Source: B33-G16 sp046498285
GTDB taxonomy: Bacteria > Desulfobacterota > DSM-4660 > Desulfatiglandales > B25-G16
Length of the DNA stretch: 42,546 bases
Assembly (NCBI GenBank): GCA_046498285.1
Contig: JAWOBA010000063.1
Location: 1-42,546, forward strand
Direction of reading: 5' to 3'
The translations under genes and the position numbers were made by a program. The notes under the pieces were generated by a model. The model ran no database searches. It was not told the DNA's origin and was given only the letters and a program-made list of their open reading frames with translations. Each line of letters begins with the position of its first letter. The first letter of the stretch is position 1. Positions 7,777-16,588 of the stretch are shown piece after piece.

Positions 7777-8247
7777 TCATTTTATTTCCAAAACTTCGAA
7801 TTCCTGAATGCCACCAGGGGTTTGTAATTTTATATAGTCACCTTCCCCATTGCCAATAAGGGCTTTCCCCAAAGGAGATGTGATTGAGATTTTACCATCT
7901 TCGGGGCTCGATTCATATGGACCAACGAGCTGATATGTAACCTTTTGATTAGTAATCAGATTTTTGAGCTCAACAGTTGAACCAAAGATAATATTGTCTG
8001 TTGCCTCATCACTTATTTCAATAACCTCTGATCTGCCAATTGCTATCTCCAGCTCATTTATTTTGGCTTCTAAAAAGGACTGTCTTTCCTTGGCTGCATG
8101 ATATTCTGCATTTTCATTCAAATCCCCGTGAGATCTGGCTTCTTCAATTGCTTTGATATTCTTTGGCCGATCAATAGTGAGAATAGTGTTTAATTCATGT
8201 CTTAATTTTTCCAGTCCTTCTTTTGTAGTGGGCATTTTCTCGATCAT
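7777..8247 (-). CDS. greA: Transcription elongation factor GreA
   Basis: A 156-residue protein that enters the RNA polymerase secondary channel and stimulates cleavage of backtracked RNA. The N-terminal coiled coil carries the acidic tip region EARSHGDLNENAEYHAAKE, typical of GreA, and the C-terminal FKBP-like domain has a PLGKALIG segment. The ATG at 8247 is chosen over an upstream in-frame start at 8331 because AAAGGAAAAG precedes it at good spacing and the resulting length matches the family. A promoter-like TTGACG (8326-8331), 17 bp, TATTTT (8303-8308) lies upstream. It converges with mtaB. Confidence 0.93.
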   Translation of the reverse strand: MIEKMPTTKEGLEKLRHELNTILTIDRPKNIKAIEEARSHGDLNENAEYHAAKERQSFLEAKINELEIAIGRSEVIEISDEATDNIIFGSTVELKNLITNQKVTYQLVGPYESSPEDGKISITSPLGKALIGNGEGDYIKLQTPGGIQEFEVLEIK

Positions 8248-8515
8248 CAACTTTTCCTTTCTATGAGAAGCTTGTAATAACCACTCTTTGACTTTTGTTA
8301 AAAAAATATCATGTTGCAGGCACGTCGTCAAATGATATTCGTTAGATTATTAGATAGGATTTCGATCACGAAAAAATTGTGACATACCTGTTTCTTCAAG
8401 GAGTTACTTGGGGTTATCACAGAAAAAAAGAAGTCTTAAATTTTATAGAATTCTTTAAAGAAAGGCAAGGTATTACACACTTTTCCTGCAGGGTTTGATC
8501 CCCAATGTAATTCCA

Positions 8516-8860
8516 AGATCTTCGAAAAACTTGGCGATTTTTTTCATCGTATGAAAGACAATGAACTTTTTTGAAGTGACTGTTGGCTTCCGGCTCGTAG
8601 AGCCTCCCGCCCGGAGAGAAGGCTGCTGTCTTTTCGCAACTTATGAGCGGGAGAACCCGCAGGCCACTATTTATCGGAACAATGCGGAGGGGGCAAGATT
8701 CCCCCATGGATAAGCTGCTGAAAAGACCAACCCGAGAGCCTTGGCCTCCGGCCCGACTCCGTCCTGGAAGGGACTCCGTCCCGGAAGGGAGGGCCTACGC
8801 CCCGGAGGGAACTAAAAAAAGCCCATCGTCTTTAGATAAATAGAGGTTATGCAAAGATCT
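8516..8860 (-). repeat. Family A palindromic repeat, copy A5, full length
   Basis: Inverted orientation relative to the other copies. Both outer ends carry AGATCTT as inverted termini: AGATCTTCGAAAAAC at 8516 and GCAAAGATCT ending at 8860. It holds all internal blocks plus an extra tandem CCGTCCTGGAAGGGACT-like doublet near 8757-8790. Its central CCCCGAT hairpin is degraded. It fills most of the 837 bp gap between greA and the cold-shock gene; the rest of that gap (8861-9026) shows nothing I recognise. Confidence 0.85.
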
Positions 8861-9026
8861 GAGTTCTATTTCCAAAAGTATAAGTAAGCTAAAGGCTTAT
8901 AAAAGACAAGAGGCGATAACAAGCAGACTCACTGACTAATGTCTTCATAGACTTTGTTTTTCGCTTAATAAGTCTTAGGCTTATTAACTTTTTTGTTAAG
9001 TCATTCTATAATGTTTATGTGTAAAT

Positions 9027-9065
9027 AAAATGGCATCTCATCTTGCGAAAATGAGATGCCATTTT
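9027..9065. terminator. Terminator of the cold-shock gene (bidirectional shape)
   Basis: AAAATGGCATCTCAT (9027-9041) pairs perfectly with ATGAGATGCCATTTT (9051-9065) around a 9-nt loop. T-rich sequence follows on both strands, so it can work in either direction. It lies 19 bp downstream of the csp stop. Confidence 0.85.
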
Positions 9066-9084
9066 TTTAAACCGGTTGTAAAAA

Positions 9085-9285
9085 TTAGAGTTTACTTACG
9101 TTTTTAGCAACAGGTCCTCGGTCACTCTCTTCGATATCAAAACTTACCTTATCTCCCTCATTGAGTGTTTTAAAGCCGTCTGAGTTGATTGAGGAGTAGT
9201 GGACAAATAGATCCTGACCGTCCTCCTGCTCAATAAAACCATAACCCTTTTTTTCACTAAACCATTTTACTTTTCCTTCTGCCAA
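9085..9285 (-). CDS. Cold-shock domain protein (CspA family)
   Basis: A 66-residue single-domain RNA chaperone. RNP1 reads KGYGFIEQ and RNP2 reads DLFVHYS; the start AEGKVKWFSEKK is canonical and the length is exactly that of the family. The initiator is TTG at 9283-9285, preceded by AAGGAGG at 9 nt, the only start fitting the family N-terminus. The 5' leader is long: a promoter-like site at 9417-9443 gives about 125 nt of untranslated RNA, as in cold-induced csp genes, where the leader acts as a thermosensor. Whether this copy is cold-induced cannot be told from sequence. Confidence 0.93.
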   Translation of the reverse strand: MAEGKVKWFSEKKGYGFIEQEDGQDLFVHYSSINSDGFKTLNEGDKVSFDIEESDRGPVAKNVSKL

Positions 9286-9416
9286 AGCCTTAGCCTCCTT
9301 TTTAAAAAAGTTTCTCTGATGATCCGAAACCCCAGGTCGTTACTTTGGCAAAGGAAATAATCCTTTATAGCAAAGTCGAACTGCGAATGTAACCGGACCA
9401 CCATCCCTCTAAACTC

Positions 9417-9443
9417 ATAGTATATTATTTTTTGAAATGTCAA
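9417..9443 (-). promoter_or_regulatory. Candidate csp promoter
   Basis: On the minus strand TTGACA (9438-9443) and TACTAT (9417-9422) are 15 bp apart. Spacing is short, but this is the best match upstream of csp and leaves a leader of about 125 nt. Confidence 0.4.
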
Positions 9444-9499
9444 GCAAAAACAAAACTGATGCCAAAACTGATAAGGCTTCACGCGATACAATTTGCCTC

Positions 9500-9665
9500 G
9501 ATCCTGGCCTTTTTTGGCCGGGATGATGTTTAGGCCTGCCTGCCATCGCTCTCGCTCAGATAAGACGAGCCTGATATCGTGCCACTAAGCCTCGCTGTTC
9601 TTGGAGCGAATTGGCAAAACTAAGCGGTGATACGGGCTTTTCCGCGTGAATCCACAGATTTTTTC
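9500..9665. repeat. Possible degenerate family B fragment
   Basis: GCCTGCCTGCCATCGCTCTC, followed by GCTCAGATAAGACGAGCC, resembles the GC-rich core of B1 and B2, but the outer ends are not recognisable. A small hairpin ATCCTGGCC/GGCCGGGAT lies just before it. No gene is seen. Confidence 0.35.
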
Positions 9666-9958
9666 GGAAATTCTTAGAATTATTATATTATTTTTTTTGT
9701 AACAGAATTACAATCTTTACAAGATAAAAAAAATATATAATACATAATATCATTTGTTACAAGTTAAGGACTTAAAAATTAATCTCACCTCAGCCCACCC
9801 ACTGAGATTATTTGAAAAAGGTGGGTCCGGGGGAGAAAAATGCTGAGTGTTTAATGAATAAAATGGGCGTGTTTAGATAATTTAGGCCGGGTTTTGTTAG
9901 TTTAAAAATTGTATTTCCATACTGTTAAAACATACCTTGGTATTTGGAGTGATTAAAA
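9666..9958 (+). other. AT-rich leader region upstream of feoAB
   Basis: Very AT-rich up to about 9775, with a small hairpin AATCTCA/TGAGATT near 9780-9808. It must hold the feo promoter, but I cannot place one confidently, and I do not see a clear 19-bp Fur palindrome. GGAG lies 10 bp before the feoA ATG. Confidence 0.4.
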
Positions 9959-10213
9959 ATGAAACGAATTATAAGAATGAGGAATATGTCTGATAAACAG
10001 GTTGGTGTAGTATCAAAAATAAGTGTTTCTGGCGAGATGGGTAGGAGAATCAGAGATATGGGACTTATAAAGGGGACACGTATTCAAATTACAGGCAGGG
10101 CCCCTCTTTATGACCCAGTAGCGATAAAGGTTCGTGACTATACCCTGACATTAAGGAACAACGAGGCCGACTTTATAGAAGTTGAGGTAGATTGTGGAGA
10201 AAAGAGTGAATAA
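9959..10213 (+). CDS. feoA: Ferrous iron transport protein A
   Basis: An 84-residue SH3-like cytosolic protein that supports FeoB. It has the family pattern MRNMSDKQVGVVSKI, then GEMGRRIRDMGLIKGT and DPVAIKVRDYTLTLRNNEA. The feoB GTG lies 20 bases before its stop, so the genes overlap and are probably translationally coupled. Confidence 0.9.
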   Translation: MKRIIRMRNMSDKQVGVVSKISVSGEMGRRIRDMGLIKGTRIQITGRAPLYDPVAIKVRDYTLTLRNNEADFIEVEVDCGEKSE

Positions 10214-12476
10214 AAGGCTAAAGGTTGCGCTTGCAGGCAACCCTAATTCTGGGAAGACTACTATATTTAATAACCTTACAGGTGCAAGACAGAATGTGGG
10301 TAACTGGCCCGGGGTGACGGTAGAGAAAAAATCCGGCCTGGTAAAGTATAAAGATAGAAAAATAGAGGTAGTTGATCTACCGGGTATATATTCTTTAACC
10401 GCATACTCTATAGAAGAGATAGTGGCAAGGGATTTTCTTATAAATGAAAAACCAGATGTGGTTATTGATATTGTTGATGCCGCAAATCTTGAAAGGAACC
10501 TTTATTTAGCTGTTCAATTTTTAGAGCTGGGCATACCTCTTATTATTGCACTTAACATGGTAGATGTTTCAAAGACCAGAGGTATAACAATTGATGTGAA
10601 AAAGCTCTCAGAAATGCTTGAAATCCCGGTTGTTGCAACAGTGGCTAGATCAAACAAGGGAACCGCTGAGCTTTTGGATGAGACCGTAAAGCTAGCCACT
10701 GATAGGAAAGGTTGGAAGCCAGCTAAACTCTGTTATGGAGGGGATATAATAACAGGGATTAATGATCTGGAAAAACTTTTAGGGGAAAATGACAGGTATA
10801 GCAATAGATACCCTACACGATGGCTTGCTATCAAATGCCTCGAAGGAGATCAACCCATTCTCGATATGATAAGAAGGGATGAGTCTATAGGCCAAGCATG
10901 TTTAAAGATATATGAAAAAATCAACAATCATATTCTCACTACACTGGATCAAGATGCGGAGTCACTTATTTCTGATTATAGATACGGATATATCGTTGGA
11001 ATTACTAAAGAGGTTGTAAAGCGGAAAAGAGAATCAATGCTCTATCTTTCAGATAAAATAGATAGCGTCCTTACCAACAGGATACTTGGTCCAATCATTA
11101 TGCTTGTGATTCTTTATGGAATATACGAATTTACTTTTCGGGGGAGCGAGCTCCCGGTCAATTGGTTTGAAAGGTTCTTTGAATTGCTCTCTATGGCAGT
11201 GTCCTTCATTTTGCCCGAGAGTATGTTTAAATCCCTCATAATATCCGGTGTTATCGATGGGGTCGGAAGTGTCCTCGGGTTTGTCCCGCTTCTTATGTTC
11301 ATGTTTTTTGCTATAGCAATCCTGGAAGATTCTGGATATATCGCCAGAATTGCCTATATGATGGATAGGGTCTTACGTTGGTTTGGCCTGCATGGCAGTT
11401 CTGTAATGGCCTTGATAATAAGTGGTGGTATCTCAGGCGGCTGCGCAGTACCTGGCGTAATGGCCACGAGGACGTTAAAAGGATCAAAGGAACGAATAGC
11501 TACCATGCTGGTCCTGCCTTTTATGAATTGTGGGGCTAAACTTCCTGTTTTTGCCATGCTAATTGCCGCCTTTTTTGCCAAAAATGAGGCCATGATCATG
11601 TTTCTTTTAACCCTCCTCAGCTGGTTTTTTGCACTCATTGCAGCAAAGATACTCAGGGTAACCATTCTTAAGGGACCTAAAACACCATTTGTAATGGAGC
11701 TTCCTCCTTACAGGGTTCCTACTTTTAAAGGCCTGCTTATACATACCTGGGAAAGGACCTGGATGTATATTAAAAAGGCGGGTACGGTCATACTCGTAAT
11801 TTCAATACTCCTCTGGATTATGATGACTTTCCCCAGGCTTTCTCAAGACAGGATCGATTCGTTTAATGATAGAAAAGAGGCCCTTATCCAGGAATTTCTA
11901 TCTATTCCTGAAATTAATAGGATAGCACCCAATGCTCAAGGAATTGCTTTTTTTGATAAATACTATGAAATCTATAGCCAGGGTAATGAGAAAGAAAGAG
12001 AAATAGCCAGAAAATATAAAGAGGTAACGAAGGGCATTGATGCGATAGCTTCTGATGAACAAAGGGCTGCTCTAGAAGAATCTTTTGCGGGAATTATCGG
12101 AAATAAACTCACTGCTGTAACAAAACCCCTTGGTTTTGAATACAGGATAAATATTGCTCTCATTGGAGGTTTTGCAGCAAAGGAGGTGATTCTTTCTACC
12201 CTTGGAACTGCCTATTCTCTTGGAGAAGGTGTATCTGAAGCATCAGAATCACTATCGGCAAGGCTTCAGAAAGAACCAGGATGGAATAAACTGACAGCAT
12301 TCACGCTGATTATTTTTATGATGCTCTATGTACCGTGTTTTGTGACCGTTATCACCATTAAAAAGGAAAGCAGTTGGCGGTGGGCACTTTTCTCCATGCT
12401 CTATAGCCTTGTAAGTGCCTATGTGGTGGCATTAATTGTTTATCAGGGAGGACTTTTTTTAGGAATAGGGGTATAA
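10194..12476 (+). CDS. feoB: Ferrous iron transport protein B (GTPase-gated permease)
   Basis: A 760-residue inner-membrane Fe(II) importer. The N-terminal G domain shows G1 GNPNSGKTT, NVGNWPGVTVEKK, G3 DLPGIYSLTAYS and G4 NMVD. A helical spacer to about residue 280 is followed by the membrane part, with gate-like segments SGGISGGCAVPGVMATRTL and GGFAAKEVILSTLGTAYSLG. Length is normal. The start is GTG at 10194, preceded by GAGGTAG inside feoA. About 100 residues between the transmembrane blocks (550-640) are hydrophilic and may form a cytosolic insertion. It is the last gene of feoAB and faces livK across a hairpin. Confidence 0.93.
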   Translation: MEKRVNKRLKVALAGNPNSGKTTIFNNLTGARQNVGNWPGVTVEKKSGLVKYKDRKIEVVDLPGIYSLTAYSIEEIVARDFLINEKPDVVIDIVDAANLERNLYLAVQFLELGIPLIIALNMVDVSKTRGITIDVKKLSEMLEIPVVATVARSNKGTAELLDETVKLATDRKGWKPAKLCYGGDIITGINDLEKLLGENDRYSNRYPTRWLAIKCLEGDQPILDMIRRDESIGQACLKIYEKINNHILTTLDQDAESLISDYRYGYIVGITKEVVKRKRESMLYLSDKIDSVLTNRILGPIIMLVILYGIYEFTFRGSELPVNWFERFFELLSMAVSFILPESMFKSLIISGVIDGVGSVLGFVPLLMFMFFAIAILEDSGYIARIAYMMDRVLRWFGLHGSSVMALIISGGISGGCAVPGVMATRTLKGSKERIATMLVLPFMNCGAKLPVFAMLIAAFFAKNEAMIMFLLTLLSWFFALIAAKILRVTILKGPKTPFVMELPPYRVPTFKGLLIHTWERTWMYIKKAGTVILVISILLWIMMTFPRLSQDRIDSFNDRKEALIQEFLSIPEINRIAPNAQGIAFFDKYYEIYSQGNEKEREIARKYKEVTKGIDAIASDEQRAALEESFAGIIGNKLTAVTKPLGFEYRINIALIGGFAAKEVILSTLGTAYSLGEGVSEASESLSARLQKEPGWNKLTAFTLIIFMMLYVPCFVTVITIKKESSWRWALFSMLYSLVSAYVVALIVYQGGLFLGIGV

Positions 12477-12480
12477 ACAG

Positions 12481-12546
12481 TGTCAGTTGCCCGTTGTTAA
12501 TGTTTAGCTGAATTTATTTTTTTGATTTTTCAACGGGCAACTGACA
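12481..12546. repeat. Perfect inverted repeat between feoB and livK
   Basis: TGTCAGTTGCCCGTTG (12481-12496) and CAACGGGCAACTGACA (12531-12546) are perfect 16-bp inverted repeats around a 34-nt AT-rich loop. It starts four bases after the feoB stop, between convergent genes. There is no T tract after either arm, so it is not a textbook terminator; it could protect 3' ends or be a small mobile palindrome. Confidence 0.7.
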
Positions 12547-12574
12547 ATAACAAACAGACGCTCAGTGTTTACAT

Positions 12575-13789
12575 TTATTTTTCAAGTCTTCTTTTTACTT
12601 CGTAAACATCAATATCAGATGTTATCCAGTCAGTAAGCTTTTCAGCATTTCCGCCCTCAGTACACTTGGCGATAAAGAATGAGCGCGATCCCTGTCTTTT
12701 GTTTGGCCCGAAGCTCATTTTGGGGCCGATACCCTGAAAGTCCTTAATTGATTCCATGGCCTTGATGAAATTATCGACAGTCAAATCTCTTCCGCATCTT
12801 CTAAATGCCTCAACCATTGGCTCGACAAAGAGAATACCGGCATAGTAAAATATCCCCCATCTTTCCTTAGGCTCCAGCCGCTTTTGATCTTCATGATATT
12901 TTACCATTAATGGATTTTTTGAGTCAAGCAGCTCTCCAAAGGTAGCAAAAATTACATCTTTAAAAAGACCTTTCGTAATGTTATACATTAGTGGGTAATC
13001 ACTTAGGGTACTTGTTACCATCCAAGAAGGTTTAAATCCGAGTTTCGCTGCTGTGCCGAGCATAATAGCACCATGTTTTGGAAGAACCCACATAATCACT
13101 ACATCAGGTTTGGCAGCCTTAAGCTTCATGCAATGAGAACTAAGGTCTGTATCAAGTGGTTCTGCTGAGACGGTAGCTGCAAATTCCAATCCCTTTCTTT
13201 CCAGCGCTAACTGAGCACCTATAAGACCTACCTTTCCGTAATCATCATTCTGGTAGAAAAAGGCGATTCTTTTTTTCCCTAACTTCTCAATCGCATAATT
13301 CGCCAGGAGGAATGCCTCATCGCAGTAGAGAGGATAGGTTCCGAATAAATAAGGTGCCTCCTCAGGTGGATAGCACCAATGGACTGATCCAGCTGCTGGG
13401 CCTATCCAGGGGACCCTATTTTTTTCCAGATAATCTTTCACAGCAAAACCAGTTGCCGTTCCAACACCTGAAGCGAAGGCAAAGATTTTTTTGTCTTCAA
13501 CCAGTTCTTTGGCTATTGCCTTTGTTTTTGGTGGTTGATAGGCATCATCTCGTAGATAGTATTTTATCTTTCTCCCATGAATTCCACCTTCCTCGTTAAT
13601 GATTTTAAATAACAGCCCTGATCCTCGCGCAACAGCTCCCCAAAGCGATGCAGGCCCTGTTTGAGGGCCCCATTGGCCGATCCTGATTTCTGTGTCAGTA
13701 ACACCCCTTTCTGCCCATGCTGTAGGAATGATGGCTAAAGAAAAGACCATCACCAAAGCAATCACAATAAGCCAGTTTTTCTTTTTCAT
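12575..13789 (-). CDS. livK: ABC transporter periplasmic substrate-binding protein (LivK type)
   Basis: A 404-residue periplasmic-binding-fold I protein. A Sec signal peptide with lysines, the hydrophobic core LIVIALVMVFSLAII and cleavage after AWA is clear. The mature part starts with GVTDTEIRIGQWGPQTGPA, typical of the branched-chain amino acid receptor family, and includes WIGPAAGS and FFYQNDDYGKVG. The ATG follows AAAGGAGGAAG. It is the last gene of livM-H-G-F-acs-K. The family binds leucine-type amino acids but also aromatic acids, amides and other carboxylates; the neighbouring acyl-CoA synthetase suggests a carboxylic acid ligand, which is inference. Confidence 0.88.
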   Translation of the reverse strand: MKKKNWLIVIALVMVFSLAIIPTAWAERGVTDTEIRIGQWGPQTGPASLWGAVARGSGLLFKIINEEGGIHGRKIKYYLRDDAYQPPKTKAIAKELVEDKKIFAFASGVGTATGFAVKDYLEKNRVPWIGPAAGSVHWCYPPEEAPYLFGTYPLYCDEAFLLANYAIEKLGKKRIAFFYQNDDYGKVGLIGAQLALERKGLEFAATVSAEPLDTDLSSHCMKLKAAKPDVVIMWVLPKHGAIMLGTAAKLGFKPSWMVTSTLSDYPLMYNITKGLFKDVIFATFGELLDSKNPLMVKYHEDQKRLEPKERWGIFYYAGILFVEPMVEAFRRCGRDLTVDNFIKAMESIKDFQGIGPKMSFGPNKRQGSRSFFIAKCTEGGNAEKLTDWITSDIDVYEVKRRLEK

Positions 13790-13992
13790 TTCTTCCTCCT
13801 TTTGGTTATTAAATTATGTCAATTGATCGTTGCGAATTTGTTCGTAAAGGTTAGGCAAAAGAACGATTTTTCATATCGAAATGAGGTGACCAATTGTGTG
13901 GTTTTTACCTCGATCCCAACCCTTTATGGTCTGGATGACGTTCAGGATGTCGTGCTTCACAGCCAACAACTGACAACGATCAACCACTAACA

Positions 13993-15798
13993 TTACCCCC
14001 TTTTATACATACTATCAATTATATCACCAAATGCCTCATTGACATATTTTCGTTTTACCTTCATGGTAGGGGTGACCTCGCCATCTTCCTCGTAAAGCTT
14101 CTTGGGGAGGATGGTGAACTTTTTAATCTGCTCTACACGCGCCAATGTATCATTTACTTTATCTACTTCTCCCTGGATCAGATTAATAATTTCCGGGGCC
14201 TGTGTCAAATCTTTATAGGTGGAGAACTGAACTTTATGGTCCTGGGCATATTTGACCACATTATCCTCATCAATCATGATAAGACAAGTGATAAATTTTT
14301 TCTTGTCGCCAATAATAACGGCGTCATTAATGTATGAGCTAAATTTTAACTTATTTTCTATGTATTGAGGGGTAATGTTTTTGCCTCCAGCAGTAACAAT
14401 GATATCCTTTTTTCGGTCCGTAATTCTCAGGTATCCATCTTTATCTATTTGGCCAATATCACCAGAATACAGCCATCCATCTTTGAGGGACTCTGCAGTA
14501 GACTCGGGATCTTTGTAGTATCCCTTGAACACGCTTGGGGACTTTACCAATATCTCCCCATCCTCGGCAATTTTTATCTCTGTTCCAGTCAGAGGAGGAC
14601 CGACTGAACCGAATTTTACTTTTCCAATCCTGGATACGCACGTGACACCTGTGCCCTCTGTCTGTCCATAGCCCTCGATCAGGTTGACACCAATGGATTG
14701 AAAAAAAAGAAGCACATCCGGCGATATTGGGGCTGCGCCTGAGTAAGCTACTCGTAGCCTATCGAACCCAAGCCTTTCTTTCAGCTTTCGAAATACAGCA
14801 ATGGAGGCAAGCTGATAGAGTATTTTGAGATAGAAGGGGACTTGCTCGAAATTCATCATCAGGGTGGCTCGTTTACGCCCTATTTTAAGGGCAATGGAAA
14901 AAACAGCCTTTTTAAACCAGGTGGCATCCGACATTCTTATGTGGACAGCGGAAAGATATTTTTCCCAGATACGGGGAACAGCATATCCCACGGTTGGGGA
15001 TACTTCCCTCATATTATCTGTAATTGTGTCCAAATTTTCGATGAAGTTAACAGTATATCCATACGTGATATGCCCAAAGACCGAAAAGAGACGTTCAAAA
15101 ATATGGCAAAGGGGTAAAAAAGACATGACTTCATCTTTATCATACACATGGTTATCCGTTGCAATGGTCTCCCCCATCCACATGACATTTTTGTGGGTTA
15201 GCATGGCTCCCTTTGGGGGTCCTGTAGTACCTGATGTATATATGAGAACTGAAAGGTCATCTGGAGTGACCTCATCCATACGTTTCTCAAACAAATTGGA
15301 ATCCCCTTCTGCAAGCAGGCGTCCTTCCTCTAAGATTTCCTTATATGTCATAACCATTGGGTCTTCAAAGTTTCTGAGACCTTCCAGATCCCATACGATT
15401 ACCTTTTTTAAAAAAGGAACCTTATCCCGAAAATGGAGCCACTTATCAAGCTGCTCTTCATTTTCCACAAAGAAAAATTTAGATTCTGAATTCTGAATAA
15501 CATACTCAACTTGTGGCCAAGCATTGGTTGAATACACCCCGACAGCCACTCCACCAGCACATTGGACACCTACATCTATGATTACCCACTCAGGGCAGTT
15601 ATCACCGATTATCGCGACACAGTCACCTTTGTTGAGACCCATGGATATAAGTGCAGATCCCACATATTTGGCACGATTGTAGTATTCATTCCAGGAGATA
15701 TCATGCCAGAGCCCATATTCCTTTTTACGCATGGCAACACGGTCACCATATTTTTGAGTCGCGGCTTTGAATATTTGCGGTGTGGTTTGTAAAGTCAT
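13993..15798 (-). CDS. Long-chain-type acyl-CoA synthetase (AMP-forming)
   Basis: A 601-residue member of the ANL superfamily that activates a carboxylic acid with ATP and CoA. It shows the phosphate loop IYTSGTTGPPKGAML, GYGQTEGTGVT, YSGDIGQIDKDGYLRITDRK and the C-terminal lysine segment ITPQYIENKLK, as in FadD/ACSL-like enzymes. The ATG at 15798 (MTLQTTPQIF) is preferred to an in-frame start at 15888: it follows GGAGAT, lies four bases after the livF stop and avoids a 90-base overlap with livF. Placement inside the liv operon suggests that the imported substrate is activated to its CoA ester on arrival. The acid is unknown. Confidence 0.88.
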   Translation of the reverse strand: MTLQTTPQIFKAATQKYGDRVAMRKKEYGLWHDISWNEYYNRAKYVGSALISMGLNKGDCVAIIGDNCPEWVIIDVGVQCAGGVAVGVYSTNAWPQVEYVIQNSESKFFFVENEEQLDKWLHFRDKVPFLKKVIVWDLEGLRNFEDPMVMTYKEILEEGRLLAEGDSNLFEKRMDEVTPDDLSVLIYTSGTTGPPKGAMLTHKNVMWMGETIATDNHVYDKDEVMSFLPLCHIFERLFSVFGHITYGYTVNFIENLDTITDNMREVSPTVGYAVPRIWEKYLSAVHIRMSDATWFKKAVFSIALKIGRKRATLMMNFEQVPFYLKILYQLASIAVFRKLKERLGFDRLRVAYSGAAPISPDVLLFFQSIGVNLIEGYGQTEGTGVTCVSRIGKVKFGSVGPPLTGTEIKIAEDGEILVKSPSVFKGYYKDPESTAESLKDGWLYSGDIGQIDKDGYLRITDRKKDIIVTAGGKNITPQYIENKLKFSSYINDAVIIGDKKKFITCLIMIDEDNVVKYAQDHKVQFSTYKDLTQAPEIINLIQGEVDKVNDTLARVEQIKKFTILPKKLYEEDGEVTPTMKVKRKYVNEAFGDIIDSMYKRG

Positions 15799-15802
15799 TA
15801 CA

Positions 15803-16588
15803 CTATCTCCACCTTTTTTTCCTTTTCCAGCGTTGATACCCTTTGGCGGATTTTTCAGATTTAACTCCCATATAAAATTCCTGTACATCCTTATCTCCCA
15901 TGAGTTGCTGAGCAGTTCCCTTCATGACGAAGCGGCCATTTTCCAGTATCAAACCAACATGGGCGATTTTTAAGGCCATTCGTGCATTCTGTTCGACCAG
16001 AAGCATGGTAACTCCCTCTTTATTTATAGTCTTTATTATGCCGAATATTTGGGAAACGAGGATAGGTGAAAGTCCTAAGGATGGCTCATCGAGGAAAAGG
16101 AGTTTAGGTGTGTTCATTAAGGCCCGCCCTATTGCCAGCATTTGCTGTTCACCACCTGAGAGTGTCCCAGCAAGCTGATCCTCTCTTTCTACAAGGACGG
16201 GGAAATAGTTGTAGATTTTTTGAAAGTCTTTTTTGATTCCAGCCCTATCATGCCTACAATAAGCTCCCATAAGCAAGTTTTCTCTGACTGTCAGCTCATC
16301 GAATATCTCACGACCCTCTGGAACATAAGAAATACCCAATTTGACTATCTGTTCCGGGTCCTTACCATCAATTCTCTTTCCTGTGAATTCAATAGTTCCT
16401 TTATCCGGTTGATCCTTGATTAGCCCCATAACTGTTTTTAATATGGTTGATTTTCCTGCTCCATTATTTCCAAGGATAGTAGTGATGGTTCCCTCATCCA
16501 CGGTGAGAGAAACACCCCTTAACGCATAAATCAGAGTATAGAATGTCTCGATATTTTTTATCTCAAGCAGTTTACTCAATGATTTCAT
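15803..16588 (-). CDS. livF: Branched-chain-type ABC transporter ATPase LivF
   Basis: A 261-residue ATPase. Walker A is GNNGAGKST, the signature LSGGEQQMLAIGRAL, and Walker B LLFLDEPSLGLSP. The SYVPEGREIFDELTV segment is typical of LivF rather than LivG. The start lies inside the 3' end of livG (17-base overlap). The last 20 or so residues are very basic (QRWKRKKRWR at the end) and extend beyond the usual family end. It pairs with LivG on the cytosolic face of the LivHM permease. Confidence 0.93.
   Translation of the reverse strand: MKSLSKLLEIKNIETFYTLIYALRGVSLTVDEGTITTILGNNGAGKSTILKTVMGLIKDQPDKGTIEFTGKRIDGKDPEQIVKLGISYVPEGREIFDELTVRENLLMGAYCRHDRAGIKKDFQKIYNYFPVLVEREDQLAGTLSGGEQQMLAIGRALMNTPKLLFLDEPSLGLSPILVSQIFGIIKTINKEGVTMLLVEQNARMALKIAHVGLILENGRFVMKGTAQQLMGDKDVQEFYMGVKSEKSAKGYQRWKRKKRWR

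Noticed and set aside
8245..8331. A longer GreA with 28 extra N-terminal residues
   Set aside because: The internal ATG at 8247 has the good ribosome site and gives the family length.
14864..15496. A 210-codon plus-strand ORF inside the acyl-CoA synthetase gene
   Set aside because: Opposite-strand shadow of a well-conserved enzyme; no ribosome site or motif.
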